64,000 bases of DNA from Aquimarina longa SW024. GTDB lineage: Bacteria > Bacteroidota > Bacteroidia > Flavobacteriales > Flavobacteriaceae. The translations under genes were made by a program, and so were the position numbers. The stretch spans positions 58,769 to 122,768 of the forward strand of contig NZ_AVQK01000026.1 in the NCBI RefSeq assembly GCF_001401755.1, read 5' to 3'. Below are positions 29,162 to 36,252 of this stretch, piece by piece (positions within the stretch are counted from its first letter, which is position 1; each line of letters starts with the position of its first letter). A model generated the notes under the pieces. It searched no databases, was not told the origin of the DNA, and saw only the letters and a program-made list of their open reading frames with translations.

Positions 29162-30382
29162 ATGGATATACAACTTCAGTTAAGGAATAAATTACAAGAA
29201 ATAAGTAAAATTTTAGATACAGAAGATGCAGAGAATAATGAAGTAGGGGTTTTGTCAGGTGTTTCAGGAATCGCTTTATTTCAATTTTATTATTCAAAAT
29301 TTTTAGATGATGATATTCATGCAGATAAAGGGGTAGAAAGTATTACTAAGATTGTAGAGTATATCAATGATGGTTTTTCATATCCTACTTTTTGTGTAGG
29401 AATAGCTGGGGCATGTTGGGCACTAGAAATTCTTAAAGAAGAAGATTTTGTAGAGTTAGAAGATGATTTTTTATCATCAGATTTGGATCCATATTTATTA
29501 GAAGCTATGCGAGGGGCTGTACAAGAAGAAAATTATGATTTTCTACATGGAGCAATAGGGTATGGATATTATTTTTTAAAACGATATGAGAATACGACTT
29601 CAGAGAAACTAAAAAAGGAATATGCACTATATATAGAAGAGTTAATTCTAGCACTCAAAAAATCTTCTAAAAATGATGAGAGAGGTACTTGGTGGGAATC
29701 TGATTTAAGAAAAGAAAAAGAGATTAGAGGATGTAACCTAAGTTTATCTCACGGAATTTCTAGTATGATTAATTTCTTCTCTAGGGTAGTGAAGCATGAT
29801 GATTTTCGTGATGTAGTTCAGGAATTGTTAGAACAAACTGTACGTTATGTATTAAGTTGTAAGTTTAAAGATAATTCAGTGACTTCTATGTTTCCTAGTT
29901 GGGTTGTTAATGATAAAGAAACAACAGAAGAAACATCTAGATTAGGTTGGTGTTATGGAGATTTAGGAATTGGAATATCCTTGTTACGAGCAGGAGAAGT
30001 GTTGGAAGATCCACAACTTTATGAAGAAGCAATAATAGTTTTAAAACATTCTACTAAGCGAAGAGATTTAGAAGAGGCAAGTATTATGGATGCAGGATTA
30101 TGTCATGGAGCATACGGAATACTTCTTATCTATAATTTTTTATATAGAAAAACAAAAGAAACAGTGTTTAAAGAAGCTTCAGATTTTTGGGCTATGCAGG
30201 CACTTACTATGGCAACACATGAACAAGGATATGCTGGTTATATGGCATGGAGAGGAGCGAAAGTCGAAGAATGGAAAAAGGAAATAAGTTTATTAGAAGG
30301 AGTGGCAGGAGTTGGATTGTCTATCATCTCTTATTTAGCTCCTTTTGATACAAAGTGGGAGGAGTGTTTACTGATTCGTTAA
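29162..30382 (+). CDS. LanC-like lanthionine synthetase cyclase
   Basis: This 406-residue protein has the seven-fold GxxG helical barrel of LanC: repeated SGVSGIALF, VGIAGACWAL, LHGAIGYGYYFL, SLSHGISSMINF, WCYGDLGIGISLL, LCHGAYGILLIY and EGVAGVGLSIISYL. The zinc ligands are C264 (WCYGD), C314 and H315 (LCHGA). H197 (LSHG) and R260, four residues before C264, sit as the catalytic His and Arg do in NisC. The set is therefore complete for closing thioether rings by adding Cys thiols to dehydrated Ser/Thr. No dehydratase gene lies in the window. Precursor genes begin 148 bases downstream. The gene appears monocistronic. Confidence 0.92.
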   Translation: MDIQLQLRNKLQEISKILDTEDAENNEVGVLSGVSGIALFQFYYSKFLDDDIHADKGVESITKIVEYINDGFSYPTFCVGIAGACWALEILKEEDFVELEDDFLSSDLDPYLLEAMRGAVQEENYDFLHGAIGYGYYFLKRYENTTSEKLKKEYALYIEELILALKKSSKNDERGTWWESDLRKEKEIRGCNLSLSHGISSMINFFSRVVKHDDFRDVVQELLEQTVRYVLSCKFKDNSVTSMFPSWVVNDKETTEETSRLGWCYGDLGIGISLLRAGEVLEDPQLYEEAIIVLKHSTKRRDLEEASIMDAGLCHGAYGILLIYNFLYRKTKETVFKEASDFWAMQALTMATHEQGYAGYMAWRGAKVEEWKKEISLLEGVAGVGLSIISYLAPFDTKWEECLLIR

Positions 30383-30400
30383 GTTTTTTGTGAAAATAAC

Positions 30401-30503
30401 ACTCGAAATTCTCGAAAAACAATAGAAATTCCAGAATACTAACTACTTCTATTTGTATGAAACAAGTTGATTATACTATGTTTGTTGCTATCAAAGCGCT
30501 TGA
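30401..30503 (+). promoter_or_regulatory. Promoter P1 with tandem operator, for the first precursor gene
   Basis: Two GAAATTC boxes lie at 30405-30411 and 30425-30431, exactly 20 bases apart. A -33 TTTG lies at 30452-30455 and a -7 TAtgTTTG at 30477-30484, with a 21-base spacer as in Bacteroidota sigma consensus promoters. TCAAAGCGCTTGA covers the expected start site (30491-30503). The same parts with the same spacings occur in P2. Confidence 0.75.
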
Positions 30504-30530
30504 TATTTATCTAATTTAAAATCATATATC

Positions 30531-30710
30531 ATGAAAAACAAAAAGAAGTTAAGCCTTACTAAAATGAATGTCACGCAATTAAGTACTATTAAAGGAGGAA
30601 ATATCGACAATCCATTTCTAAATATAGGAAAACGCCCTTCAGAACAGCCCGTTGGAGGAGGAGGTGCCTGTTATTCTGATACACCTACTAGTTGTGTATA
30701 TTGTGTTTAA
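30531..30710 (+). CDS. Lanthipeptide-type precursor peptide 1
   Basis: A 59-residue gene, too short for routine calling. The leader MKNKKKLSLTKMNVTQLSTI ends in KGG (residues 21-23), the Bacteroidota class I lanthipeptide-type leader with a double-glycine cleavage site. The core (36 residues) starts NIDNPF and ends in a Ser/Thr/Cys-rich tail GGGGACYSDTPTSCVYCV with Cys at 47, 55 and 58 and four possible dehydration sites between them. It lies directly after the LanC gene under P1 and before a strong terminator, so it is the best LanC substrate candidate. Ring formation would still need a dehydratase; disulfides are the alternative. Confidence 0.8.
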   Translation: MKNKKKLSLTKMNVTQLSTIKGGNIDNPFLNIGKRPSEQPVGGGGACYSDTPTSCVYCV

Positions 30711-30772
30711 ACTAAAACATTAACAAGATTCTCAATCAATTGATGAATTGACTAATATTAAGGGTTTATAGT

Positions 30773-30808
30773 AAAACGTCTGAAAATTCATTTTCAGACG
30801 TTTTTTTT
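30773..30808 (+). terminator. Intrinsic terminator of precursor gene 1
   Basis: A 15-base perfect inverted repeat (aaaacgtctgaaaat / attttcagacgtttt) is followed by eight T in total on the plus strand. Confidence 0.9.
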
Positions 30809-30871
30809 ATAACATGATTTTTTTAAAATTTTATAAAACAATAACAGTCATTTAATTTAGGTGATTATGAA

Positions 30872-31190
30872 CTGTATCTAAAGAAGATTTATCTACATCA
30901 AAGAAATTATGAACTTCATCCAAATAGTTGTGAAGCGTATCTAAAGAAGGTTTATCTACATCAAAGAAATTATGAACTGTATCCAAACAGTTGCGAAGCG
31001 TATCTAAAGAAAGTTTATCTGCATCAAAGAAATTATGAACTGCATCCAAACAGTTGCGAAGCGTATCTAAAGAAGATTCATTCGCATCAAAGAAATTACG
31101 AATTGCATCTAAACAGTTGCGAAGCGTATCCAAAGAAGATTCATTCGCATCTAAACAGTTACGAAATACATCCAAAGAACTTTGATTTGC
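30872..31190. repeat. 63-base tandem repeat array, five copies
   Basis: Five degenerate units of exactly 63 bases (equivalent positions 30872, 30935, 30998, 31061, 31124) lie between the terminator of precursor gene 1 and promoter P2. Read on the minus strand, each unit gives 21 residues made of three heptads of [LF]D-x-[LV]-x-N-x type (LDTLRNC, LDAVHNF, FDADKSS). The plus strand is also open through the array (YLKKVYLHQRNYELHPNSC type). Neither frame has an ATG; the minus frame has only a TTG at 31175. I therefore call it a repeat, not a gene. It may be a decayed coding repeat or a structural/recombination element. Confidence 0.75.
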
Positions 31191-31385
31191 ATTCGGATAA
31201 AATAATATGTACTACAGTATATCGAAGACTATTTTATCACAATCAAAAACATCATTTTTGAGAAATACAACCTTAATTCTTATGATCAGCTAGTCAAAAA
31301 GATATTTTTAAGTTTAATAAAAGCATCATTTTTTTACAAAAAAAAAAGACAAAATATTTTCTTTTCATTTTTTCTTTAAAAACAA

Positions 31386-31489
31386 ACTCGAAATTCTGGA
31401 AAAACAATAGAAATTCCAGAATACTGAGTGTAATCATTTGTTTTTCAATTACTTGTTGTTCTATGTTTGTTGATGTCAAAGCGCTTTGA
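31386..31489 (+). promoter_or_regulatory. Promoter P2 with tandem operator, for the four-peptide unit
   Basis: GAAATTC boxes lie at 31390-31396 and 31410-31416 (20 bases apart), a -33 TTTG at 31437-31440, a -7 TAtgTTTG at 31462-31469 (21-base spacer), and a perfect 14-base palindrome TCAAAGCGCTTTGA at 31476-31489 over the expected start. The 40-base operator block differs from P1 by one base, while the stretches between the elements have drifted. Between the repeat array and P2 (31191-31385) I see only A/T-rich DNA without a gene. Confidence 0.78.
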
Positions 31490-31524
31490 TAAAACAAATA
31501 AGTTTAATAATTAAAATTTACAAA

Positions 31525-31674
31525 ATGAGAAATTTAAAAATTGAAGAAGTATTAGAAGTAAAAGGTGGAGATGGAGAAGTAGCCACAATAAAGGAGATTA
31601 CAAAAATAGCAGAAGAAACATGCGGACAAGGAAATGTTAAGTCTGTTACAACTAAAGGTTACGAATGTAAGTAG
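31525..31674 (+). CDS. Double-glycine leader peptide a (Cys-pair core)
   Basis: Starts at the ATG at 31525 (an in-frame ATG at 31486 precedes the normal leader and lies in P2), giving 49 residues. The 15-residue leader MRNLKIEEVLEVKGG ends in GG, as processed by C39 exporters. The 34-residue core begins DGEVATIKEI and ends KSVTTKGYECK, with Cys at 33 and 48. It is a paralogue of the next gene. A disulfide-closed bacteriocin-like peptide or a small signal peptide is plausible; the Thr/Ser residues would also allow a thioether. Confidence 0.72.
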   Translation: MRNLKIEEVLEVKGGDGEVATIKEITKIAEETCGQGNVKSVTTKGYECK

Positions 31675-31716
31675 AAATCAGAAGGTAATATTCTATAATA
31701 ATTAAAATTTACAAAA

Positions 31717-31875
31717 ATGAAAAATTTAGAAGTAAAAGAAGTACAAAATGTAAGAGGAGGAGATGGTGATATTGCAACAATAAGGGCAAATACAAAAACA
31801 GCGATAAAAGCTTGTGGAGGTAAAGAAAATGTAAAATCAGTCTCTACAACTGGGTATTCATGTAAATCAGAGTAA
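31717..31875 (+). CDS. Double-glycine leader peptide b (Cys-pair core, paralogue of a)
   Basis: 52 residues from the ATG at 31717. The leader MKNLEVKEVQNVRGG has 15 residues; the core starts DGDIATIRANTK and has Cys at 33 and 49 in CGGKENVKSVSTTGYSC, spaced almost as in the preceding gene. The 23 bases before the ATG (taataattaaaatttacaaa type) repeat those before its neighbours, which shows a tandem duplication of leader plus gene. It is part of the P2 unit. Confidence 0.72.
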   Translation: MKNLEVKEVQNVRGGDGDIATIRANTKTAIKACGGKENVKSVSTTGYSCKSE

Positions 31876-31927
31876 TACAATTTTATCTAAGAATTGATTA
31901 TAAGTTTAATAATTAAAATTTACAAAA

Positions 31928-32125
31928 ATGAGAAATTTAAAAATTGAAGAAATAGATTCTATATCAGGAGGTCCAATAGTATTGGTTATTCCTCCTTTAG
32001 TTAAAGCAGTTGCTGCGGTAGGAGCACTAGTTGGTGCAGCTATAACAGGAGGTTATGCTGTAGGAAAAGTAGCAGGTGAAGCAGCACAAAGAATACATGA
32101 AGGAAATCATGATTGTAAAAAATAA
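31928..32125 (+). CDS. Double-glycine leader peptide c (hydrophobic bacteriocin-like core)
   Basis: 65 residues. The leader MRNLKIEEIDSISGG is nearly that of peptide a, but the core is unrelated: a hydrophobic stretch PIVLVIPPLVKAVAAVGALV followed by a small-residue helix with GxxxG/AxxxG-like spacing (GAAITGGYAVGKVAGEAAQ) and a polar tail NHDCKK. This is the composition of pore-forming class II bacteriocins. It may pair with peptide d. One Cys close to the end could form an intermolecular disulfide. Confidence 0.72.
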   Translation: MRNLKIEEIDSISGGPIVLVIPPLVKAVAAVGALVGAAITGGYAVGKVAGEAAQRIHEGNHDCKK

Positions 32126-32155
32126 TTGTATTCAAAAATTTAAAATATAAAAAAT

Positions 32156-32338
32156 ATGAGAGTTTTAAAAAACAATGAAGTAGAGGAAGTAAATGGAGGT
32201 GTAATACCTATTATTATAGCTACAGTTCTTGTTGATATTGCTTTAATAGCAGTTACAGCAGGTGCTATTGCAGGAGCACAAGACCAAGCGGCTAAATCGA
32301 AGCACATCCATAGTAAAAAAGGATGTAATCAGAAGTAG
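32156..32338 (+). CDS. Double-glycine leader peptide d (hydrophobic bacteriocin-like core)
   Basis: 60 residues. The leader MRVLKNNEVEEVNGG has 15 residues. The core has a hydrophobic segment VIPIIIATVLVDIALIAVTA, a Gly/Ala-rich part AGAIAGAQDQAAK, and a basic tail KHIHSKKGCNQK with a single Cys near the end, echoing peptide c. It is 30 bases after peptide c and before a terminator, so it is last in the P2 unit. Two adjacent hydrophobic cores of similar size suggest a two-peptide bacteriocin. Confidence 0.72.
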   Translation: MRVLKNNEVEEVNGGVIPIIIATVLVDIALIAVTAGAIAGAQDQAAKSKHIHSKKGCNQK

Positions 32339-32355
32339 TTGGTTATGAATATGAG

Positions 32356-32385
32356 CAAACTATCTATTTACAAATAGATAGTTTG
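32356..32385 (+). terminator. Terminator or attenuator between the peptide unit and the exporter unit
   Basis: A 14-base perfect stem (caaactatctattt / aaatagatagtttg) has a two-base centre and is followed by T-rich DNA. It may stop P2 transcripts or lower read-through into the exporter genes. Confidence 0.75.
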
Positions 32386-32418
32386 TTTGTTCATTTTTTA
32401 ATTTAAAAACTAGACATT

Positions 32419-32601
32419 ATGAAAAACAATAAAAAAAAACTGAGTCTTAAAAAAAGCACAATTTCTAATCTTCAATTAAGACAAGTTACCGGAGGAGTAA
32501 AGGATTCTTGTATTCCGACTTGTAATATAGAAAAAAGTGATCGAAGTATTTGCTTTCCAGTAGTAAATGGAGGTCCTAATAAAACGTTTAAAACAAGATA
32601 A
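32419..32601 (+). CDS. Lanthipeptide-type precursor peptide 2
   Basis: 60 residues. The leader MKNNKKKLSLKKSTISNLQL is the typical Bacteroidota class I lanthipeptide-type leader, ending RQVTGG (GG at 25-26). The 34-residue core starts VKDSCIPTCNIEKSDRSICF, with Cys at 31, 35 and 45 and Ser/Thr residues near each. It ends 13 bases before the HlyD start codon, so it is the first gene of the exporter operon. The modification state is unknown. Confidence 0.8.
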   Translation: MKNNKKKLSLKKSTISNLQLRQVTGGVKDSCIPTCNIEKSDRSICFPVVNGGPNKTFKTR

Positions 32602-32614
32602 AAAAATAAACCAT

Positions 32615-33862
32615 ATGAGTTCCTCACTATTTAGAAAAGAAGCGATACAAAGTAATACACAACGGTTATTAGGAGATGTTCTGTTAATACGACCAATGTC
32701 TTTTTGGATATTTATAATAGCCATAACAATGATCGTACTCATAGTGGGGGCTTTTTTAGCTTTTGGTACATTTGCTCGTAAGGAAATGGTAACAGGCTAT
32801 TTAATACCTGATAAAGGAGTAGTACGTGTATATGCTCCTTTTAATGGAATTATTGAGCAAAAACATAACACAGATGGTCAAAAAGTAAGTAAAGGACAAA
32901 ACTTGTTAGAAATTACTACAGAACGAGGAACTAAAGATAGTATTAGTGTTAATCAGCAATTAATCAATCGATTAGAAGATCAAATCATAAGCCTACAACA
33001 ACGAATAAAAGATGAAACATTGGTGCTAGATAGTGAAGGTAGTCGCTTATCTGCAATTCTAACGAATTATACCAGTGAGTATTATCAAATCAATCAACAA
33101 TTACAAAATCAAAAAGAACAAACACAACTTGCTAAAAAGCAATGGAATATCTATAAAGGACTTAAATTAAGAGGGCTAGTTTCTGATGATGACCTTAGTA
33201 ACAAAAGAAACATTTATTTTAGTACTAAGGCATCTTTTAATGCCACAAAAAGGATGCAAATTAGTAAGAAAACAGAAATTACAAACACACAGAAACAAGT
33301 AGAACAATCTCCATTTCGAAAAAACAACCGTTTAAAAGAATTACAAAATCAATATACACAACTAGAAGAACGTCTTATAGAATTAAAAAATAGTAGATCC
33401 TATACTATCAAAGCTCCAGTTAATGGACGTATCACATCTAGCCAAGTTACGATTGGGCAACAGGTATCTTCAATAGTGCCAGTGCTTACCATTATCCCAG
33501 AAAATACAACCCTATATGCAGAATTATTTTTACCATCTAGGGCTATTGGTTTCATAAAAAAAAAACAAGAAGTATTGATTCGTTATGATGCTTTCCCTTA
33601 TCAGCGATATGGTTTATATCAGGGTAAAGTTATACAAATAGCAGAGACTGTAATTATGCCTAATGAGATAGCGATACCAATGCCTATAAAAGAACCTGTA
33701 TATCGTGTCAAAGTAGCTTTGGGAGAACAATCGATCAATGCTTATGGTAAAAAAATCCCATTACAGTCAGGGATGTCTATAGCAGCAGATATCATTTTAG
33801 AAGAACGAAGTTTAGGAGAATGGTTGTTAGAACCAATTTATAGTTTAAAAGGAAAATTATAA
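32615..33862 (+). CDS. HlyD-family membrane fusion protein of a peptide exporter
   Basis: 415 residues from the ATG at 32615; an earlier in-frame start at 32567 would overlap the precursor gene and is not needed. It has an N-terminal membrane anchor (about residues 27-49, WIFIIAITMIVLIVGAFLAF), a lipoyl/barrel-sandwich half GVVRVYAPFNGIIEQKHNTD, a long coiled-coil hairpin (about 100-260), and the second half YTIKAPVNGRITSSQVTIGQ, then a beta-barrel domain. Such proteins bridge the inner-membrane ABC exporter to an outer-membrane channel; no TolC gene is near. It lies 4 bases before the ABC exporter gene. Confidence 0.92.
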   Translation: MSSSLFRKEAIQSNTQRLLGDVLLIRPMSFWIFIIAITMIVLIVGAFLAFGTFARKEMVTGYLIPDKGVVRVYAPFNGIIEQKHNTDGQKVSKGQNLLEITTERGTKDSISVNQQLINRLEDQIISLQQRIKDETLVLDSEGSRLSAILTNYTSEYYQINQQLQNQKEQTQLAKKQWNIYKGLKLRGLVSDDDLSNKRNIYFSTKASFNATKRMQISKKTEITNTQKQVEQSPFRKNNRLKELQNQYTQLEERLIELKNSRSYTIKAPVNGRITSSQVTIGQQVSSIVPVLTIIPENTTLYAELFLPSRAIGFIKKKQEVLIRYDAFPYQRYGLYQGKVIQIAETVIMPNEIAIPMPIKEPVYRVKVALGEQSINAYGKKIPLQSGMSIAADIILEERSLGEWLLEPIYSLKGKL

Positions 33863-33866
33863 GAAT

Positions 33867-35996
33867 ATGGAAAACCCTATCGATTTATTACAGTATGGTT
33901 GGAAAAAAAGAGTTCCCGTTATCATACAAACAGAAGTAGCAGAGTGCGGATTAGCTTCTATAGCAATGGTAGCTAATTATTATGGACATCGATTAGATCT
34001 TAATGGATTACGGCGTAAGTTTTCTATATCTTCCAAAGGAGCTACATTACAGGGATTGATTAAATTGGCTGATAGTTTACAGTTTAGTTCCAGACCATTA
34101 CGCTTAGAACTCGAAGAGCTTTCTCAATTAAAGAAACCTTGTATACTACATTGGGATCTGAACCATTTTGTAGTGCTTAAATCTGTAAAAGGGAATAAAG
34201 TTACGATTCATGATCCAGCAGTTGGAGTCCGAACACTAAAACTGGCTGAGGTCTCAAAACATTTTACTGGGGTAGCTCTAGAACTAACTCCAACACCGGA
34301 CTTTAAACCCGAAAAAGATATAAAAAAAGCAAAGCTCTCTGATTTTTGGAGTAGAATCACAGGGTTAAAAAGAATATTGATACAAATCTTAGTATTATCC
34401 TTATTGCTACAGGTTTTTGCTATTGCATCACCTTTTTATATGCAATTAGCAGTTGATGATGTTATCATCAGTAGAGATTTTGATTTATTATTGATATTAG
34501 CACTAGGTTTTGGTTTGATGAAAATTATTAGTCTGGCTGTAACCGCACTACGAGGAGTAGTGATCCTGTATATGAGTACACAGCTTAATATCCAGATGGC
34601 AGCTAACTTATTACGGCACTTGCTAAAATTGCCAATTGATTATTTTGAAAAAAGACACATAGGGGATATCATTTCTAGATTTGGGTCATTAGAAGATGTA
34701 AAGCAATTATTGACTACAGGGCTTATCGAAGCAATTGTAGATGGTATTATGGCGATAGGACTCCTAGTGATGATGTTTATATATAGTAGTACACTAGGGT
34801 TTATTGTAGTAGTGGCAGTAGCATTGTATAGTATAGTAAGACTCGTTTTGTATAGACCTTACAGACAATTAAAAGAAGAAGCCATTGTAGCGGATGCTAA
34901 GCAGAATTCTAATTTTATGGAAACTGTTCGAGGTATCCAGAGTGTTAAATTATTTGGTAATGAAAGTCAACGGCAAACAGTATGGCATAATTATTATGCA
35001 GATGCTATGAATACCGGAATCCGGATAGGAAAACTAGACATAGGGTATACCTTTATTAATGGGTTTTTATTTGGAGTAGAAAATATTGTAGTAATTTATC
35101 TAGCAGCTTCTTTGGTGATGGATAGTTTGATGACTATCGGTATGCTGTATGCTTTTATGTCTTATAAAAGTCAGTTTACAGAAAAAGCTTCTGCATTGGT
35201 TAATAAATTCATACAATTTAAAATGCTTTCTTTACATATGGAACGCTTGGGCGATATTATTCTTACCCAACAAGAAAAAGATATTGATAGTCAGAGACAA
35301 TTACTACAAGTAAAAGGAGAACTTAGTTTAGAAAATATTAGTTTTAGATACTCTGATAACGAACCTTATTTGTTTAAAAATCTTAACTATACAATTGCGC
35401 AAGGAACTTCTGTGGCAATAATAGGCACTTCAGGTTGTGGAAAAACTACTTTAATGAAAATAATGCTAGGACTACTTACCCCAGAAACAGGTTCTATACA
35501 AATAGATGGATATGATGTACGTAAGGTAGGGCTGCGGTCGTATCGAAACTTAATTGGTACAGTAATGCAGAGTGATCAGTTATTATCAGGAAGTATAGCA
35601 GATAACATTTGTTTTTTTGACCCAGAGTTTGATCAGCAATGGATAGAACAATGTGCACAGATGGCAGCGATACATCAAGATATTATCGTAATGCCTATGG
35701 GGTATCATACACTAATAGGTGATATGGGGAGTAGTTTGTCTGGAGGGCAAAAACAGCGATTGTTATTAGCTAGAGCACTATATAAGAAACCAAAAATATT
35801 ATTTTTGGATGAAGCCACCTCACATCTAGATGTAGGATTAGAATCTGTAGTTAATGATACCGTAAAAAAATTAAATATTACCAGAATTATTGTAGCGCAT
35901 AGACCAGATACTATTGCTATGGCGGATCAAGTATTAGCATTACAGAATAGAGAACTTACAGAGGTTAATATGCCCAGTGTTGCTGTGGCGGTTTAA
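33867..35996 (+). CDS. C39-peptidase-containing ABC exporter (bacteriocin type)
   Basis: This 709-residue protein combines three parts. Residues 15-140 form a C39 peptidase with triad C27 (EVAECGLAS), H100 (DLNHFVVL) and D116 (IHDPAVG), which cuts precursors after GG. A six-helix transmembrane domain (about 160-450) follows. The ATPase (about 475-700) has Walker A GTSGCGKTT, signature SLSGGQKQR and Walker B ILFLDEATS. It is the only exporter at the locus and fits all seven precursors, since every one has a GG leader. Together with the fusion protein it would cleave and secrete the cores. Confidence 0.95.
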   Translation: MENPIDLLQYGWKKRVPVIIQTEVAECGLASIAMVANYYGHRLDLNGLRRKFSISSKGATLQGLIKLADSLQFSSRPLRLELEELSQLKKPCILHWDLNHFVVLKSVKGNKVTIHDPAVGVRTLKLAEVSKHFTGVALELTPTPDFKPEKDIKKAKLSDFWSRITGLKRILIQILVLSLLLQVFAIASPFYMQLAVDDVIISRDFDLLLILALGFGLMKIISLAVTALRGVVILYMSTQLNIQMAANLLRHLLKLPIDYFEKRHIGDIISRFGSLEDVKQLLTTGLIEAIVDGIMAIGLLVMMFIYSSTLGFIVVVAVALYSIVRLVLYRPYRQLKEEAIVADAKQNSNFMETVRGIQSVKLFGNESQRQTVWHNYYADAMNTGIRIGKLDIGYTFINGFLFGVENIVVIYLAASLVMDSLMTIGMLYAFMSYKSQFTEKASALVNKFIQFKMLSLHMERLGDIILTQQEKDIDSQRQLLQVKGELSLENISFRYSDNEPYLFKNLNYTIAQGTSVAIIGTSGCGKTTLMKIMLGLLTPETGSIQIDGYDVRKVGLRSYRNLIGTVMQSDQLLSGSIADNICFFDPEFDQQWIEQCAQMAAIHQDIIVMPMGYHTLIGDMGSSLSGGQKQRLLLARALYKKPKILFLDEATSHLDVGLESVVNDTVKKLNITRIIVAHRPDTIAMADQVLALQNRELTEVNMPSVAVAV

Positions 35997-36194
35997 TGAA
36001 GAAAAAATAGACACAATGTTATTTTGTGAAATATGCAAGTAAAATATCAGATAGTGTCAAGAATGATATTATCTCATTAAGTGTGTCACAAAAAATATCG
36101 AGGATGTAACTTTTTGATACTATCCCAATTAATAGATGTTTTGGATTCTGAAAACACACATGTTTCTTTATAAATGCTTTCGTTTCTTAAAAAA

Positions 36195-36235
36195 ATACCC
36201 CTAATGATTTTTTAATATAAAGCGTTAGGAGTATA
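36195..36235 (-). terminator. Intrinsic terminator of the minus-strand precursor gene
   Basis: Arms ataccCCTAAt / gTTAGGagtat (one mismatch) have a 19-base loop. Read on the minus strand it is followed by a run of T. Confidence 0.7.
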
Positions 36236-36252
36236 ATTTACTTTTTTATTAA

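Noticed and set aside
30852..31175. A 107-residue heptad-repeat protein encoded by the tandem array
   Set aside because: Starts only at a TTG, has no clear upstream signals, and the opposite strand is equally open; reported as a repeat instead.
31294..31497. Minus-strand 67-codon frame within the P2 region
   Set aside because: It covers the conserved promoter elements and is Phe/Lys-rich without known motifs; it is a shadow of regulatory DNA.
31659..31880. Minus-strand frame opposite peptide b
   Set aside because: It is antisense to a clear GG-leader gene and lacks its own upstream signals.
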